A stretch of DNA of 64,000 nt from the NCBI RefSeq assembly GCF_034259425.1, contig NZ_JAXIVU010000012.1:1-64000 (forward strand), in the 5' to 3' direction. A model generated the notes under the pieces. The model was not told where the DNA came from. It searched no databases and was given only the letters and a program-made list of their open reading frames with translations. This DNA is from Denitrificimonas halotolerans. Its GTDB lineage: Bacteria; Pseudomonadota; Gammaproteobacteria; Pseudomonadales; Pseudomonadaceae. Below, piece by piece: positions 34,591-43,622 of this stretch (the first letter of the stretch is position 1; the number at the start of each line of letters is the position of its first letter). The position numbers and the translations under genes are program-made.

Positions 34591-36534
34591 TTAATTGCCA
34601 GTTTGGGCGGAACTTGGCGCATTGTTGTGTTGTTCAAACAATGTACGTAAGTGTTGTTTTTCTTCGTTAGAAAGTTCGTCGGTGCGAGCTTTGTTCAAGA
34701 GTTGTTCAATAAGGCGCTCACGTTGACGAGATGCTAAACGAGTTATGGTGTCAAAAAATTGTTTTTCAAGGTTATCGGCATCAATTAGCCACTCTTTTTC
34801 AGCCAGCGCACGCAATAGGTGGCCCTGTTCGGTGCCATGCCATCGTGCTATCAATTGGAGCGGGCTGAGGTCGGGGTTTTTTTGTAACGCCTCAAGTAGT
34901 GAGACGAGCAGTTGCGCGTATAAGTCATCTTCTGCAGCAAGATTACTTGCTGTATCGACTTTTTGTGCGAGTTGCGGATGGTGTAATAAGGTGCGCAAAG
35001 CAGCTAAATGTGGGGGTTCTACCGCAGTTTGGGTGCTTTTTTCTTGGCGCGTAAAACTAGATTTACCCGGCTGTAAGTTTCTTTTGTAGCTTAGCTGGCT
35101 TGTAGATCGCACGGGCGTTTGTGGTGCCAATGGAGCAGAGTCATCGCTATGGTATTGTGTAAATGAGTCAGGATCTATTTCGTCAAAATTATATTCTGGC
35201 GCCCAATCGTGGCTGGTTGTGTTGGAGTGCTCTGGGGTGAAGTTGTCATTGGGAGCGCTAGTTAACCCTGTCAGCTGTGTGAGTTTTTGGCGCATTAGTG
35301 CGCGTAAGTTGGCACCAGGAATGCGTTCAATCAGTGGTGTGGCCAAGGTGGCAAGGTGTGCTTTGCCTTCGAGTGAGTCAAGGTTGATTTCTTCTGCAAG
35401 GTGCGTAAAGAAATACTCGGTGAGGGCTACTGAGTGTTGGTTGATACGAGCTTGGAAAGCTTCAAGGCCTTCGCTACGAATCAGGCTATCAGGGTCTTCA
35501 CCATCTGGAACAAATAAAAAGCGTGCTTGATAGCCGTCTTTTAGATTGCTCAAGGTTGACTCAAGTGCACGCCACGCGGCTTTTCGCCCTGCGTTATCGC
35601 CATCAAAGCAGAATAAAATATTAGGTACCACGCGAAATAAACGTTTAATGTGTTCTTCGCTAGTGGCGGTACCCAAGGTGGCAACAGCATTACGCAAGCC
35701 TTGCTGAGCTAAAGCAATCACATCCATATAGCCTTCAACGACGATGATTTCGTTGAGTTGGCGATTGTATTTGCGTGCCTCATAGAGGCCGTAAAGCTCT
35801 TGGCCTTTATGAAAGACGGCTGTTTCGGGGGAGTTGAGGTATTTGGGTTTGTCATCACCTAAAACACGCCCACCAAAGCCAATAATGCGACCGCGAGTAT
35901 CATGAATTGGAAACATAATACGGTCGCGAAAGCGATCATAACGGCGCTTGCTGTCAGCATTTTCCACGACTAAGCCCGCATCAATTAATGCTTTTTGTTG
36001 CATGCTGTCGCCGCTCAAGTGTTTGCTGAGATGATCCCAACCAGGGGGAGCAAAGCCTAACGCAAAATCACGCGCAATGACGCCAGAGACTCCGCGATCT
36101 TTTAAGTAGCTCACTGCTGTATGACGTTGTGGGTGGTTTTTCAGTGCATTGCGATAATAGTCGCTGGCTGCAGACAGTAATGCATACAGGGGGGAGTCAA
36201 CTGGTTGGCGCGGCTTTTGAGGTTCGCCGCTTGATTCACGTTCAACTTCAACGCCTGCCCGTTGCGCTAACTCTTCTACAGCTTCTGGGAATTCGAGATT
36301 ATCGTGGTCCATTAGAAAGCCCAGTGCATTACCACCGGCGCCACAGCCGAAGCAGTAATAGAATTGCTTGTCTTGACTGACTGAGAAAGAGGGGGTTTTT
36401 TCTTGATGAAAAGGGCAACAAGCAGTGTAGTTCTTGCCAGATTTTTTTAATTGCACGCGAGAGCCTACCACCTCGACAATGTCGGTTCGGTTGAGTAAGT
36501 CGTCAATAAAACCTTGTGCAATGAGTCCGGCCAT
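34591..36534 (-). CDS. dnaG: DNA primase
   Basis: Makes RNA primers at the replication fork. The start at 36534 gives 647 residues; a longer open frame lacks a ribosome-binding site, while AGAGG precedes this ATG. The CHC2 zinc finger uses Cys40, His43, Cys61 and Cys64. The TOPRIM domain shows IIVVEGYMDVIAL and FCFDGDNAGRKAAWRALE. The C-terminal third is the DnaB-binding domain. It lies upstream of rpoD with 67 bp between them. Confidence 0.97.
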   Translation of the reverse strand: MAGLIAQGFIDDLLNRTDIVEVVGSRVQLKKSGKNYTACCPFHQEKTPSFSVSQDKQFYYCFGCGAGGNALGFLMDHDNLEFPEAVEELAQRAGVEVERESSGEPQKPRQPVDSPLYALLSAASDYYRNALKNHPQRHTAVSYLKDRGVSGVIARDFALGFAPPGWDHLSKHLSGDSMQQKALIDAGLVVENADSKRRYDRFRDRIMFPIHDTRGRIIGFGGRVLGDDKPKYLNSPETAVFHKGQELYGLYEARKYNRQLNEIIVVEGYMDVIALAQQGLRNAVATLGTATSEEHIKRLFRVVPNILFCFDGDNAGRKAAWRALESTLSNLKDGYQARFLFVPDGEDPDSLIRSEGLEAFQARINQHSVALTEYFFTHLAEEINLDSLEGKAHLATLATPLIERIPGANLRALMRQKLTQLTGLTSAPNDNFTPEHSNTTSHDWAPEYNFDEIDPDSFTQYHSDDSAPLAPQTPVRSTSQLSYKRNLQPGKSSFTRQEKSTQTAVEPPHLAALRTLLHHPQLAQKVDTASNLAAEDDLYAQLLVSLLEALQKNPDLSPLQLIARWHGTEQGHLLRALAEKEWLIDADNLEKQFFDTITRLASRQRERLIEQLLNKARTDELSNEEKQHLRTLFEQHNNAPSSAQTGN

Positions 36535-36740
36535 GGAGCCTCTACAGTGTTTGATTTTTTTTGCAGTGATTCGGCTGGGTGCACGCGCTAGCGTTTGCCT
36601 GCTTGCTGTACAGCTGAGTATCTGCGTAAGTTGTTTGAATATGCTATACGACACTCTTGCCTAGTAAGTCTAGCTATCGTATGAGGATTGAGATCGCCAG
36701 CTGTTTGCACTGAGTGTTTTTGATGGGAATTTTAAAACGA

Positions 36741-36770
36741 CAAAACCCGGACGAGTCCGGGCTTTGTGTG
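36741..36770 (-). terminator. Terminator after rpsU
   Basis: On the minus strand, 18 bp after the rpsU stop, a stem CCCGGAC/GTCCGGG is followed by TTTTGTCGTTTT. It partly isolates the abundant rpsU message from dnaG-rpoD. Confidence 0.85.
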
Positions 36771-36787
36771 CACTTAACCTGTATAAC

Positions 36788-37003
36788 TTAGTACAGGCGT
36801 TCGTGACGACGTTGTTCGCGTTGTACTTTCTTAGCGTGGCGCTTTACTGCTGCTGCTGCTTTACGCTTGCGTTCCGCAGTTGGTTTTTCATAAAACTCGC
36901 GACTGCGTACATCAGCAAGAACACCGGCTTTTTCGCAGGAGCGCTTGAAGCGACGCAGAGCAACGTCAAATGGTTCGTTGTCTTTAAGTTTGACAGTTGG
37001 CAT
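36788..37003 (-). CDS. rpsU: 30S ribosomal protein S21
   Basis: A 71-residue, very basic ribosomal protein needed for initiation on the 30S subunit. It matches S21 along its whole length: VKLKDNEPFDVALRRFKRSCEKAG, then the C-terminal RKAAAAVKRHAKKVQREQRR. It is the first gene of the macromolecular synthesis block and divergent from tsaD. Confidence 0.98.
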   Translation of the reverse strand: MPTVKLKDNEPFDVALRRFKRSCEKAGVLADVRSREFYEKPTAERKRKAAAAVKRHAKKVQREQRRHERLY

Positions 37004-37198
37004 CCGATTCGTACCTTCATCAATGACCGGGTTGTAAGATATGCGTTAAAAAACACATATCCGTTATTAAGGGTTGCGGATTGTAGCCACTTTTTTCACT
37101 AAAAGCAAATACTAATAAAGAAAAATATAGAACATAACCGCTAAGCCGCTTATCATGCTTGCTTATTTCATAGTTGTAAAGTTAGGCGGGCTGATTAA

Positions 37199-38227
37199 AT
37201 GTTGGTGTTGGGCATAGAAACATCTTGTGATGAGACAGGGGTAGCATTATATGACAGTGAGCGCGGCCTTTTGGCGGATGCGCTATTTAGTCAAATTGAC
37301 TTGCACCGTGTCTATGGCGGAGTGGTTCCAGAGCTTGCATCGCGTGATCATATCAAGCGTATCCTGCCGCTCATTGAGCAGGTGTTGAACGAGGCGCATT
37401 GTTCTAAGCAAGATATCCAAGGTATTGTATATACTGCAGGCCCTGGCTTGGTCGGAGCATTGTTGGTTGGAGCCTCTTGTGCGCAAGCCTTAGCCTTTGC
37501 TTGGGATGTTCCTGCTGTTGGAGTACACCATATGGAAGGGCATTTATTAGCTCCGATGCTTGAGGAAACTCCGCCGCAGTTTCCCTTTGTGGCGTTATTA
37601 GTATCGGGTGGGCACACGCAGCTGGTGCGTGTTGATGAGATTGGTCAGTATCGTTTGCTAGGTGAGTCTATTGATGATGCTGCAGGTGAGGCCTTTGATA
37701 AAACTGCTAAAATGATGGGCTTGCGTTATCCCGGAGGGCCAGAAATTGCGCGTTTAGCAGAAAAGGGTGTGTCTGGACGTTTTGTCTTACCTAAGCCCAT
37801 GACTGATCGCCCAGGTTTGGAATTTAGTTTTAGTGGTTTAAAAACTGCGACTTTAACGGCGTGGCAAAAGTGTCTTGCAGCCGGTGATGACTGTGAGCAA
37901 ACTCGCGCTGATTTGGCTCATGCCTTCCAGGCAGCGGTAGTTACGACATTAACTATTAAGTGTCAGCGTGCTTTGCAGCAAGAAGGTTTGAAAAATTTAG
38001 TGATTGCAGGTGGGGTAAGTGCTAATCAGGCGCTGCGTAAGTCTTTAGAAAGTATGCTAGTCAAGCATGGAGGGCAAGTGTTTTATGCGCGACCAGAGTT
38101 TTGTACTGATAATGGTGCAATGATTGCCTATGCGGGGTGCCAACGCTTGTTGGCTGGTCAGCATGAGGGACGCGCGATTCATGTGCGAGCACGCTGGCCC
38201 TTAGAAGAATTGCCTGCGTTGCTTTAA
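37199..38227 (+). CDS. tsaD: tRNA N6-adenosine threonylcarbamoyltransferase
   Basis: Transfers the threonylcarbamoyl group to A37 of ANN-decoding tRNAs, with TsaB and TsaE. The 342-residue ASKHA-fold protein starts with GIETSCDETG. It has the metal-binding HHMEGH at about 110-115, the SGGHTQLV phosphate loop and a C-terminal VIAGGVSAN with the Asp of CTDNGAMIAY. The rpsU-tsaD divergent pair is conserved in gammaproteobacteria. Confidence 0.97.
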   Translation: MLVLGIETSCDETGVALYDSERGLLADALFSQIDLHRVYGGVVPELASRDHIKRILPLIEQVLNEAHCSKQDIQGIVYTAGPGLVGALLVGASCAQALAFAWDVPAVGVHHMEGHLLAPMLEETPPQFPFVALLVSGGHTQLVRVDEIGQYRLLGESIDDAAGEAFDKTAKMMGLRYPGGPEIARLAEKGVSGRFVLPKPMTDRPGLEFSFSGLKTATLTAWQKCLAAGDDCEQTRADLAHAFQAAVVTTLTIKCQRALQQEGLKNLVIAGGVSANQALRKSLESMLVKHGGQVFYARPEFCTDNGAMIAYAGCQRLLAGQHEGRAIHVRARWPLEELPALL

Positions 38228-38229
38228 AA

Positions 38230-38805
38230 CTAATCTCTAAAGTTGCGTTCGGTGCCGTCTAGTAAGTCTTTTAAATTGCTGCGATGACGCCAGACCAATA
38301 AAGCACTTAACATGCTTACAGGCAATAGGGCAAGAGGTTGCTGCCAAGCCAGCAAAGGTAAGCATAAGGTGACGCTAGCTAAGGATGCAAGTGAGCTGAT
38401 GCGGGTGAGGAAAAAAGTCAGTGACCAGACTAGAAGTGCGAGAAGTGCTGCTGGAGGATAGAGTCCTAGTAGCATACCAGCTGTTGTAGCAACACCTTTA
38501 CCACCGCGAAAACTGAAGTACAGTGGATATAAATGGCCAATTACCGCGGTTAGACCGATCCAAGCCTGCTGTTGCAGGTTAAGCCCTACTGCATTGGCAA
38601 ATAAAACGGGTACTAACCCTTTGCTCAGATCGCCGAGCAGGGTCAAAATAGCCAAGCGTTTACCTGCAACGCGTAGCATATTGGTGGCACCGGGGTTGCC
38701 AGAACCTTGCACGCGGGGGTCGCTATTGCCGTAATAACGGCTCAGCACAATGGCAAAAGAAAACGAGCCAACAAGATAAGCGCACACTAGTAATAATTCA
38801 AACAT
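38230..38805 (-). CDS. plsY: Acyl-phosphate glycerol-3-phosphate acyltransferase
   Basis: Adds the first acyl chain to glycerol-3-phosphate in phospholipid synthesis, using the acyl-phosphate made by PlsX. The 191-residue inner-membrane protein has about five helices and the family motifs VGSFSFAIVLSR, GSGNPGATNMLR and HLYPLYFSFRGGKGVATT. It is convergent with tsaD (2-bp gap) and divergent from folB. Confidence 0.96.
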   Translation of the reverse strand: MFELLLVCAYLVGSFSFAIVLSRYYGNSDPRVQGSGNPGATNMLRVAGKRLAILTLLGDLSKGLVPVLFANAVGLNLQQQAWIGLTAVIGHLYPLYFSFRGGKGVATTAGMLLGLYPPAALLALLVWSLTFFLTRISSLASLASVTLCLPLLAWQQPLALLPVSMLSALLVWRHRSNLKDLLDGTERNFRD

Positions 38806-38855
38806 TTGATTGATCCAAGGCTAGCGAGCCTTGATTCTAACGAGGCAAGAGCAAA

Positions 38856-39209
38856 GTGGACACGGTATTTATCGAAAGTCTAGAAGTAGACACTGTAATT
38901 GGTGCCTATGACTGGGAGCGCACAATTCGTCAAAACTTAGTGGTGGATGTGCATATGGGGTGGGATAATCGCCCATGCGCTGCGGAGGACGCTTTGCATT
39001 TAGCCTTAGATTATGCCGCAGTATCCGAGCGCATTAGTGTGTTTGCTCAAAGTAGTAACTTTGAGCTCGTGGAAACTTTTGCTGAACGCTTGGCAGGATT
39101 GTTAATGGATGAGTTTAATATTCCGTGGTTGCGTTTGAAAATCACTAAACCTGGTGCCGTTGCTGGTGCGCGCGGTGTTGGGGTGGAGATTGAACGCGGA
39201 TGTCGCTAG
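38856..39209 (+). CDS. folB: Dihydroneopterin aldolase
   Basis: Converts dihydroneopterin to hydroxymethyl-dihydropterin for folate synthesis. It is 117 residues from a GTG start, with GAGG upstream. Visible segments are IGAYDWERTIRQNLVVDV at about 16-33, the LDYAAVSERI core and the C-terminal LKITKPGAVAGARGVGVEIER with the catalytic Lys. It overlaps folK by 10 bp. Confidence 0.95.
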   Translation: MDTVFIESLEVDTVIGAYDWERTIRQNLVVDVHMGWDNRPCAAEDALHLALDYAAVSERISVFAQSSNFELVETFAERLAGLLMDEFNIPWLRLKITKPGAVAGARGVGVEIERGCR

Positions 39210-39733
39210 TTGATGTGTATTTAGGTTTAGGCAGCAATATTGAGCGTGAAGCGCATTTGTGCGCAGGGCTTGATGCTTTGTTTGAACTTTTTGGCGAGTT
39301 GCGTTGTTCGCCTGTTTTTGAGAGTGAGCCAGTAGGTATTCGTAGTGATTGCTTTCTAAACTTAGTGGTGCATTTTAAAACAGCGATGCCATTGCAGAGA
39401 CTGAATCAGCATCTAAAGCAGATTGAATCGATCAATGGGCGTTACGCACAGCCACGGCGTGGTTTGACCTTAGATATTGATGTGTTGCTTTATGAGCAGC
39501 ACGTGGGTGTTTTTGGTGATGTGATTCTGCCCCGTGCTGAAATTTTGAAAAATGCTTTTGTGTTGTGGCCTTTATCAATATTAGCACCGCAAGTGCTACA
39601 CCCTGTGGAGCAGTGCAGTTTTTTGCAACTTTGGCAGCAAACACCAATCGAACAAAACTTATGGCCGCATGCTTTCGTCTGGCGTGGCCAGGATTTAACG
39701 CCTGTGCATTTGTTAAAAGCCAGTGCAGTGTAA
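39200..39733 (+). CDS. folK: 2-amino-4-hydroxy-6-hydroxymethyldihydropteridine pyrophosphokinase
   Basis: Activates the pterin produced by FolB by pyrophosphorylation. The 177-residue protein has the HPPK start YLGLGSNIEREAHL, the substrate segment SPVFESEPVG and the signature RYAQPRRGLTLDIDVLLYE, in which the magnesium-binding Asp pair appears as LDIDVL. It overlaps folB, so the two folate steps are coupled. The last 50 residues are less conserved. Confidence 0.94.
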   Translation: MSLVDVYLGLGSNIEREAHLCAGLDALFELFGELRCSPVFESEPVGIRSDCFLNLVVHFKTAMPLQRLNQHLKQIESINGRYAQPRRGLTLDIDVLLYEQHVGVFGDVILPRAEILKNAFVLWPLSILAPQVLHPVEQCSFLQLWQQTPIEQNLWPHAFVWRGQDLTPVHLLKASAV

Positions 39734-39793
39734 GACTGGAGTCATAATTAACGACCAAGATAGCGATTTAAATTAGCAATCAATGAGGAATAT

Positions 39794-41047
39794 ATGCGGG
39801 TTTTAGTATTAGGGGCGGGAGTTATTGGTGTCACCACAGCTTATTATTTAGCCAGACAAGGTTACCAAGTAGTAGTGGTTGATCGTCAAGAAGATGTAGC
39901 TGAGGAAACTAGTTTTGCCAACGCTGGGCAAATTTCACCAGGAATTGCTGCTCCTTGGGCTGCGCCAGGGGTGCCATTTAAAGCAATTAAATGGCTCATG
40001 CAGCGTCATGCCCCGTTCTCCTTAAAACTGACCAAGGATCCTTTTCAATACCAGTGGTTGCTACGTATGCTGCGTAATTGCACATCAGCTCGTTATGCGG
40101 TGAATAAAGAGCGTATGGTGCGTATGGCGGAATACAGTCGTGACTGTTTAGATGCTTTGCGTGCTGAGACTGGTATTGAATATGAGGGGCGGCAAAAAGG
40201 TACAACGCAATTGTTTCGCACGCAAAAACAGTTGGATCATGCAGCGCAAGATATTGCTATCTTAGAGCAAAGTGGTGTGCCCTATGAATTACTGAAACCC
40301 TCAGAGATCGGTCGTGTGGAACCTGCTTTATCTGCAGTGTCTGACACCTTAACTGGTGCGCTACATGTGCCTAATGATCAGACGGGTGATTGCAATCTAT
40401 TTACTCGTAATCTGGCTGCATTAGCACGTGAGCTGGGCGTTGAATTCCGTTTAGGCTGTACCGTTCAGAGTATTAGTAGCAGTGGTGACCAGGTAACCGG
40501 GGTGATGATTGATGGTGTGCTAGAAACGGCTGATCAGTATGTACTGGCTTTAGCCAGTTACTCTAGAGCGATGCTGCTGCCGCTAGGAATTAAAATTCCT
40601 GTGTATCCGTTAAAAGGTTATTCATTAACTCTGCCTATTCGTAATGTGGCGATGGCGCCGCAATCTACGGTGATTGATGAAACTTACAAGGTGGCTATTA
40701 CGCGTTTTGACCAACGAATTCGTGTGGGTGGCATGGCACAAGTTGCAGGTTTTGATTTGGAGTTGGACCCTAAGCGTCGCGAGACTTTAGAGTATGTTAC
40801 TCGGCTTTTATACCCGCAAGGCGGTGATGTAGCGCAGGGGGAAATCTGGACTGGATTGCGTCCAGCTACACCGGATGGCACCCCCATTGTAGGGCACACT
40901 GCTTATCGTAATTTATTTTTAAATACTGGGCATGGAACTTTAGGTTGGACCATGTCTTGTGGCTCGGCAAGTTATCTAGCGGATGTTATGCGTCAACGTA
41001 TTCCGCAAATCAGTCGCGAAGGTTTAGATATGTTTCGCTACTGCTGA
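39794..41047 (+). CDS. dadA: D-amino acid dehydrogenase small subunit
   Basis: Membrane-associated FAD enzyme that oxidises D-alanine and other D-amino acids and passes electrons to the respiratory chain. The 417-residue protein has the FAD motif VLGAGVIGVTTAYYL at 4-18, the DadA segment ETSFANAGQISPG, and the C-terminal WTGLRPATPDGTPIVG and NTGHGTLGWTMSCGS. The alanine racemase gene follows, giving a dad-type L-alanine catabolic pair. The ridA and Lrp-type genes found nearby in P. aeruginosa are absent here. Confidence 0.96.
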   Translation: MRVLVLGAGVIGVTTAYYLARQGYQVVVVDRQEDVAEETSFANAGQISPGIAAPWAAPGVPFKAIKWLMQRHAPFSLKLTKDPFQYQWLLRMLRNCTSARYAVNKERMVRMAEYSRDCLDALRAETGIEYEGRQKGTTQLFRTQKQLDHAAQDIAILEQSGVPYELLKPSEIGRVEPALSAVSDTLTGALHVPNDQTGDCNLFTRNLAALARELGVEFRLGCTVQSISSSGDQVTGVMIDGVLETADQYVLALASYSRAMLLPLGIKIPVYPLKGYSLTLPIRNVAMAPQSTVIDETYKVAITRFDQRIRVGGMAQVAGFDLELDPKRRETLEYVTRLLYPQGGDVAQGEIWTGLRPATPDGTPIVGHTAYRNLFLNTGHGTLGWTMSCGSASYLADVMRQRIPQISREGLDMFRYC

Positions 41048-41122
41048 GGTCGCTCCTTATTAGGCTTTACTCGGTGCGTGGCACTTGGGTGATTTAATGT
41101 CAACTTTTAGAAGGAACAGGAC

Positions 41123-42196
41123 ATGCGTCCGGCGCGTGCACTCATCAATCTGCAGGCTTTGCGTCATAATTATCAATTAGCACAAACATTGTGTGCGGGA
41201 AAGGCTTTAGCCGTGGTGAAAGCCGATGCTTATGGGCATGGTGCTGTTGTTTGCTCGCAGGCATTGCAGGATATTTCTGATGGCTTTGCAGTGTCGAGTC
41301 TTGAAGAGGCTCTAGAATTGCGCGCAGCCGGAATTAAGCAGCCCATTGTGTTGTTGGAAGGTTTTTTTCACGCTGACGAATTGGCTCTGATAGTTGCGTA
41401 TGACTTATGGTGTATGGTTCATGCTGAATGGCAATTGCAGGCTGTAGAGCAGGCACAGTTGTCTCAGCCAATCAGGGTATGGCTGAAAATAGACTCTGGG
41501 ATGCACCGAGTAGGCTTTTTTCCACATGAGGTTTACACAGTATGGCAGCGACTTCAGGCTAGCCATAATGTTGCTTCGGTTGTGTTGGCAACGCACTTTG
41601 CTCGTGCTGATGAACAGTATTCATCCCGTACTCAAGAGCAGTATCAAGTGTTTCTCGAAGCTACGCGAGGAATACAAGCACAAGTCAGTGTGTGTAATTC
41701 TCCAGCCTTGTTGGCCTGGCCAGATATCTGCAGTGACTGGTCACGTCCAGGCATTATTTTATATGGTAGTCAGCCAGTTGCGGCAGAACGATTAAATGGT
41801 GAGCAGTTTCGCCCAGTGATGACCTTGCAGTCCAAAGTCATTGCCGTGCGTGAGCTGCCAGCAGGCGAGCCTGTTGGCTATGGTGCACAATTTGTGAGTG
41901 ACAAGCCTATGCGCGTCGGTGTTGTTGCGCTAGGTTATGCCGATGGTTATCCACGTCACGCGCCGACTGGAACGCCGGTTGCTGTAGATGGTAAGCGTAC
42001 AAGGTTATTAGGGCGTGTTTCTATGGATATGTTGGCCATTGATTTGACAGATCATGTTACTGCTAGTGTGGGTAGCGTGGTTGAGTTGTGGGGGGAGAAC
42101 GTTTCAATTGATGAAGTTGCCGAGTTGGCTGGGACAATTTCTTATGAACTGCTGTGTCATGTGAAGCGGGTTAAGTATGAATATTTGCCAATTTAG
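41123..42196 (+). CDS. alr: Alanine racemase
   Basis: PLP enzyme that interconverts L- and D-alanine. The 357-residue protein carries the PLP-binding Lys33 in VVKADAYGHG, the IDSGMHRVGF segment, SRPGIILYG and the second catalytic Tyr in PVGYGAQF at about 249-256. Its place after dadA suggests the catabolic role of DadX, but it may also serve cell-wall synthesis. AGAAGGAAC precedes the ATG. Confidence 0.95.
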   Translation: MRPARALINLQALRHNYQLAQTLCAGKALAVVKADAYGHGAVVCSQALQDISDGFAVSSLEEALELRAAGIKQPIVLLEGFFHADELALIVAYDLWCMVHAEWQLQAVEQAQLSQPIRVWLKIDSGMHRVGFFPHEVYTVWQRLQASHNVASVVLATHFARADEQYSSRTQEQYQVFLEATRGIQAQVSVCNSPALLAWPDICSDWSRPGIILYGSQPVAAERLNGEQFRPVMTLQSKVIAVRELPAGEPVGYGAQFVSDKPMRVGVVALGYADGYPRHAPTGTPVAVDGKRTRLLGRVSMDMLAIDLTDHVTASVGSVVELWGENVSIDEVAELAGTISYELLCHVKRVKYEYLPI

Positions 42197-42315
42197 AAAT
42201 TAAAAAAATTATTAAGCTGGTCTACTGTTTGCCTGAAGGCAAGGAGTGGTTATACTGTGCCGAATTCGCAAAACCTGTTGCGAGAATGAATTGCCAAGAG
42301 AATAGAGGGTGTACC

Positions 42316-42741
42316 GTGAACCTGATGAAGAAAATTCTGGTAGCTCCAGCAGCTGTTCTAGCCTTATGGGCAGTCAGTGCGCAAGCAACCACTGATGAAG
42401 CTATTGCAGAACGTATTAAACCAGTGGGCGTGGTATGCGTCCAAGGTGATGAGTGTGCTAAACAAGCTGCTCCTGCCGCTCCGGCTGCCGCTTCTGCAGG
42501 ACGTAGTGCCGATGATGTGATTGCTCAGCATTGTAGTGTTTGTCATACAGCGGGTGTCGCAGGTGCACCGATTTCTGGAGAAACAGCTGTCTGGAAAGAG
42601 CGAGCAGATGCGAAGGGTGGTTTAGAAGGTTTGTTACAGTCTGCTATCACTGGTCTTAATGCAATGCCTCCTAAAGGGACTTGTAATGACTGTAGTGATG
42701 ACGAGTTATTGAGCGCAATTCAGTCGATGTCTGGTTTATAA
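42316..42741 (+). CDS. Cytochrome c5-type monohaem cytochrome
   Basis: A periplasmic electron carrier. I chose the GTG at 42316 (GAGGG upstream), giving 141 residues with a signal peptide cleaved near QA-TT (about 24). The haem motif is C73-S-V-C-H77. The axial Met lies in NAMPPKG, and the extra Cys pair GTCNDCSD is the c5 hallmark. An Ala/Pro-rich linker (about 48-61) separates a short N-terminal segment, with its own Cys pair, from the haem domain. In-frame ATG 42325 is an alternative start. Confidence 0.9.
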   Translation: MNLMKKILVAPAAVLALWAVSAQATTDEAIAERIKPVGVVCVQGDECAKQAAPAAPAAASAGRSADDVIAQHCSVCHTAGVAGAPISGETAVWKERADAKGGLEGLLQSAITGLNAMPPKGTCNDCSDDELLSAIQSMSGL

Positions 42742-42782
42742 GTCGCTGTTATTGACAATAAATAGTCAAAGTAGATGAATGA

Positions 42783-42818
42783 ACCCCAAAAAGTGGATCG
42801 ACTTTTTGGGGTTTTTTC
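42783..42818 (+). terminator. Terminator after cytochrome c5
   Basis: An 11-bp stem CCCCAAAAAGT/ACTTTTTGGGG is followed by six T, 42 bp after the stop. Confidence 0.92.
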
Positions 42819-42872
42819 ATTATTAATGAATGGCGAGCGCATCATATGGGGCGCCGTGGGAGACTCCCTGTC

Positions 42873-43475
42873 GTGCTGCAAAGTTATGTTAATGGTTTGC
42901 TCGTGCTGTTGGGCTTGATTATGGCCATTGGGGCGCAAAATGCTTTTCTCGTGTCGCAAGCATTGCGCCGCGAGCATCATTTTTGGGTTGCCAGTATTTG
43001 TGCGTTTTTTGATGTGTTGCTGGTTGCGGCAGGTGTCTATGGCTTGGCGCATGTGTTGACTAGTAGTCCATTATTACTTGTAATTGCCCGCTGGGGTGGA
43101 ATATTGTTTTTATCCACTTATGCATTGTTGGCATTACGTCGAGCTTTTAGTAAGCAAGTACTCGAGGCTGTGGTTGATCGGCCAACGCAGTCACTAGGTG
43201 CTGTAACGGTGACAACTTTAGCGGTGACACTGCTTAATCCCCATGTATATTTAGATACGGTTTTGCTCATCGGCTCTCTTGGGGCGCAGCAAGACTCTCC
43301 AGGTGCTTATGTGTTGGGCTCTGCAACAGGCTCTATCTTATGGTTTTTTGGATTAGCAGTGGGTGCTGCTCAATTGGCACCTTGGTTAGCGCGCCCTATG
43401 ACATGGCGAGTTATCGACTTTTTAGTTGCACTTATGATGATTGTTGTTGCGTTGCAATTGCTCCTTAATGGTTAA
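42873..43475 (+). CDS. LysE/ArgO family amino acid exporter
   Basis: A 200-residue inner-membrane exporter with about six helices. It shows the family start LQSYVNGLLVLLGLIMAIGAQNAFL and the second-repeat motif TLLNPHVYLDTVLLIG. I prefer the GTG at 42873 with GGGAGA upstream, because the protein then begins exactly where LysE and ArgO proteins do. The ATG at 42846 would add nine residues of no recognisable use. Basic amino acids are the likely substrate by family. Confidence 0.88.
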   Translation: MLQSYVNGLLVLLGLIMAIGAQNAFLVSQALRREHHFWVASICAFFDVLLVAAGVYGLAHVLTSSPLLLVIARWGGILFLSTYALLALRRAFSKQVLEAVVDRPTQSLGAVTVTTLAVTLLNPHVYLDTVLLIGSLGAQQDSPGAYVLGSATGSILWFFGLAVGAAQLAPWLARPMTWRVIDFLVALMMIVVALQLLLNG

Positions 43476-43533
43476 AGCCCTATAGATACTGCGTAGATTA
43501 GCAGCACCGGTGGTGCTATGATGAAGTGCTTAA

Positions 43534-43585
43534 AGCAAGTTGAAACCGCTGGCACTAGAATCAGCAGAGCATAAAATAACTTGCT
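43534..43585 (+). promoter_or_regulatory. Inverted repeat in the sodB leader
   Basis: AGCAAGTT (43534-43541) and AACTTGCT (43578-43585) can form an 8-bp stem closing a smaller GCTG/CAGC stem. This structured stretch ends 38 bp before the sodB start. A second palindrome (AGCACC GGT GGTGCT) lies at 43503-43517. Function is not established. Confidence 0.4.
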
Positions 43586-43622
43586 GATTGTGCCTCGTCT
43601 GATGTAAATGGAGAATAATATT

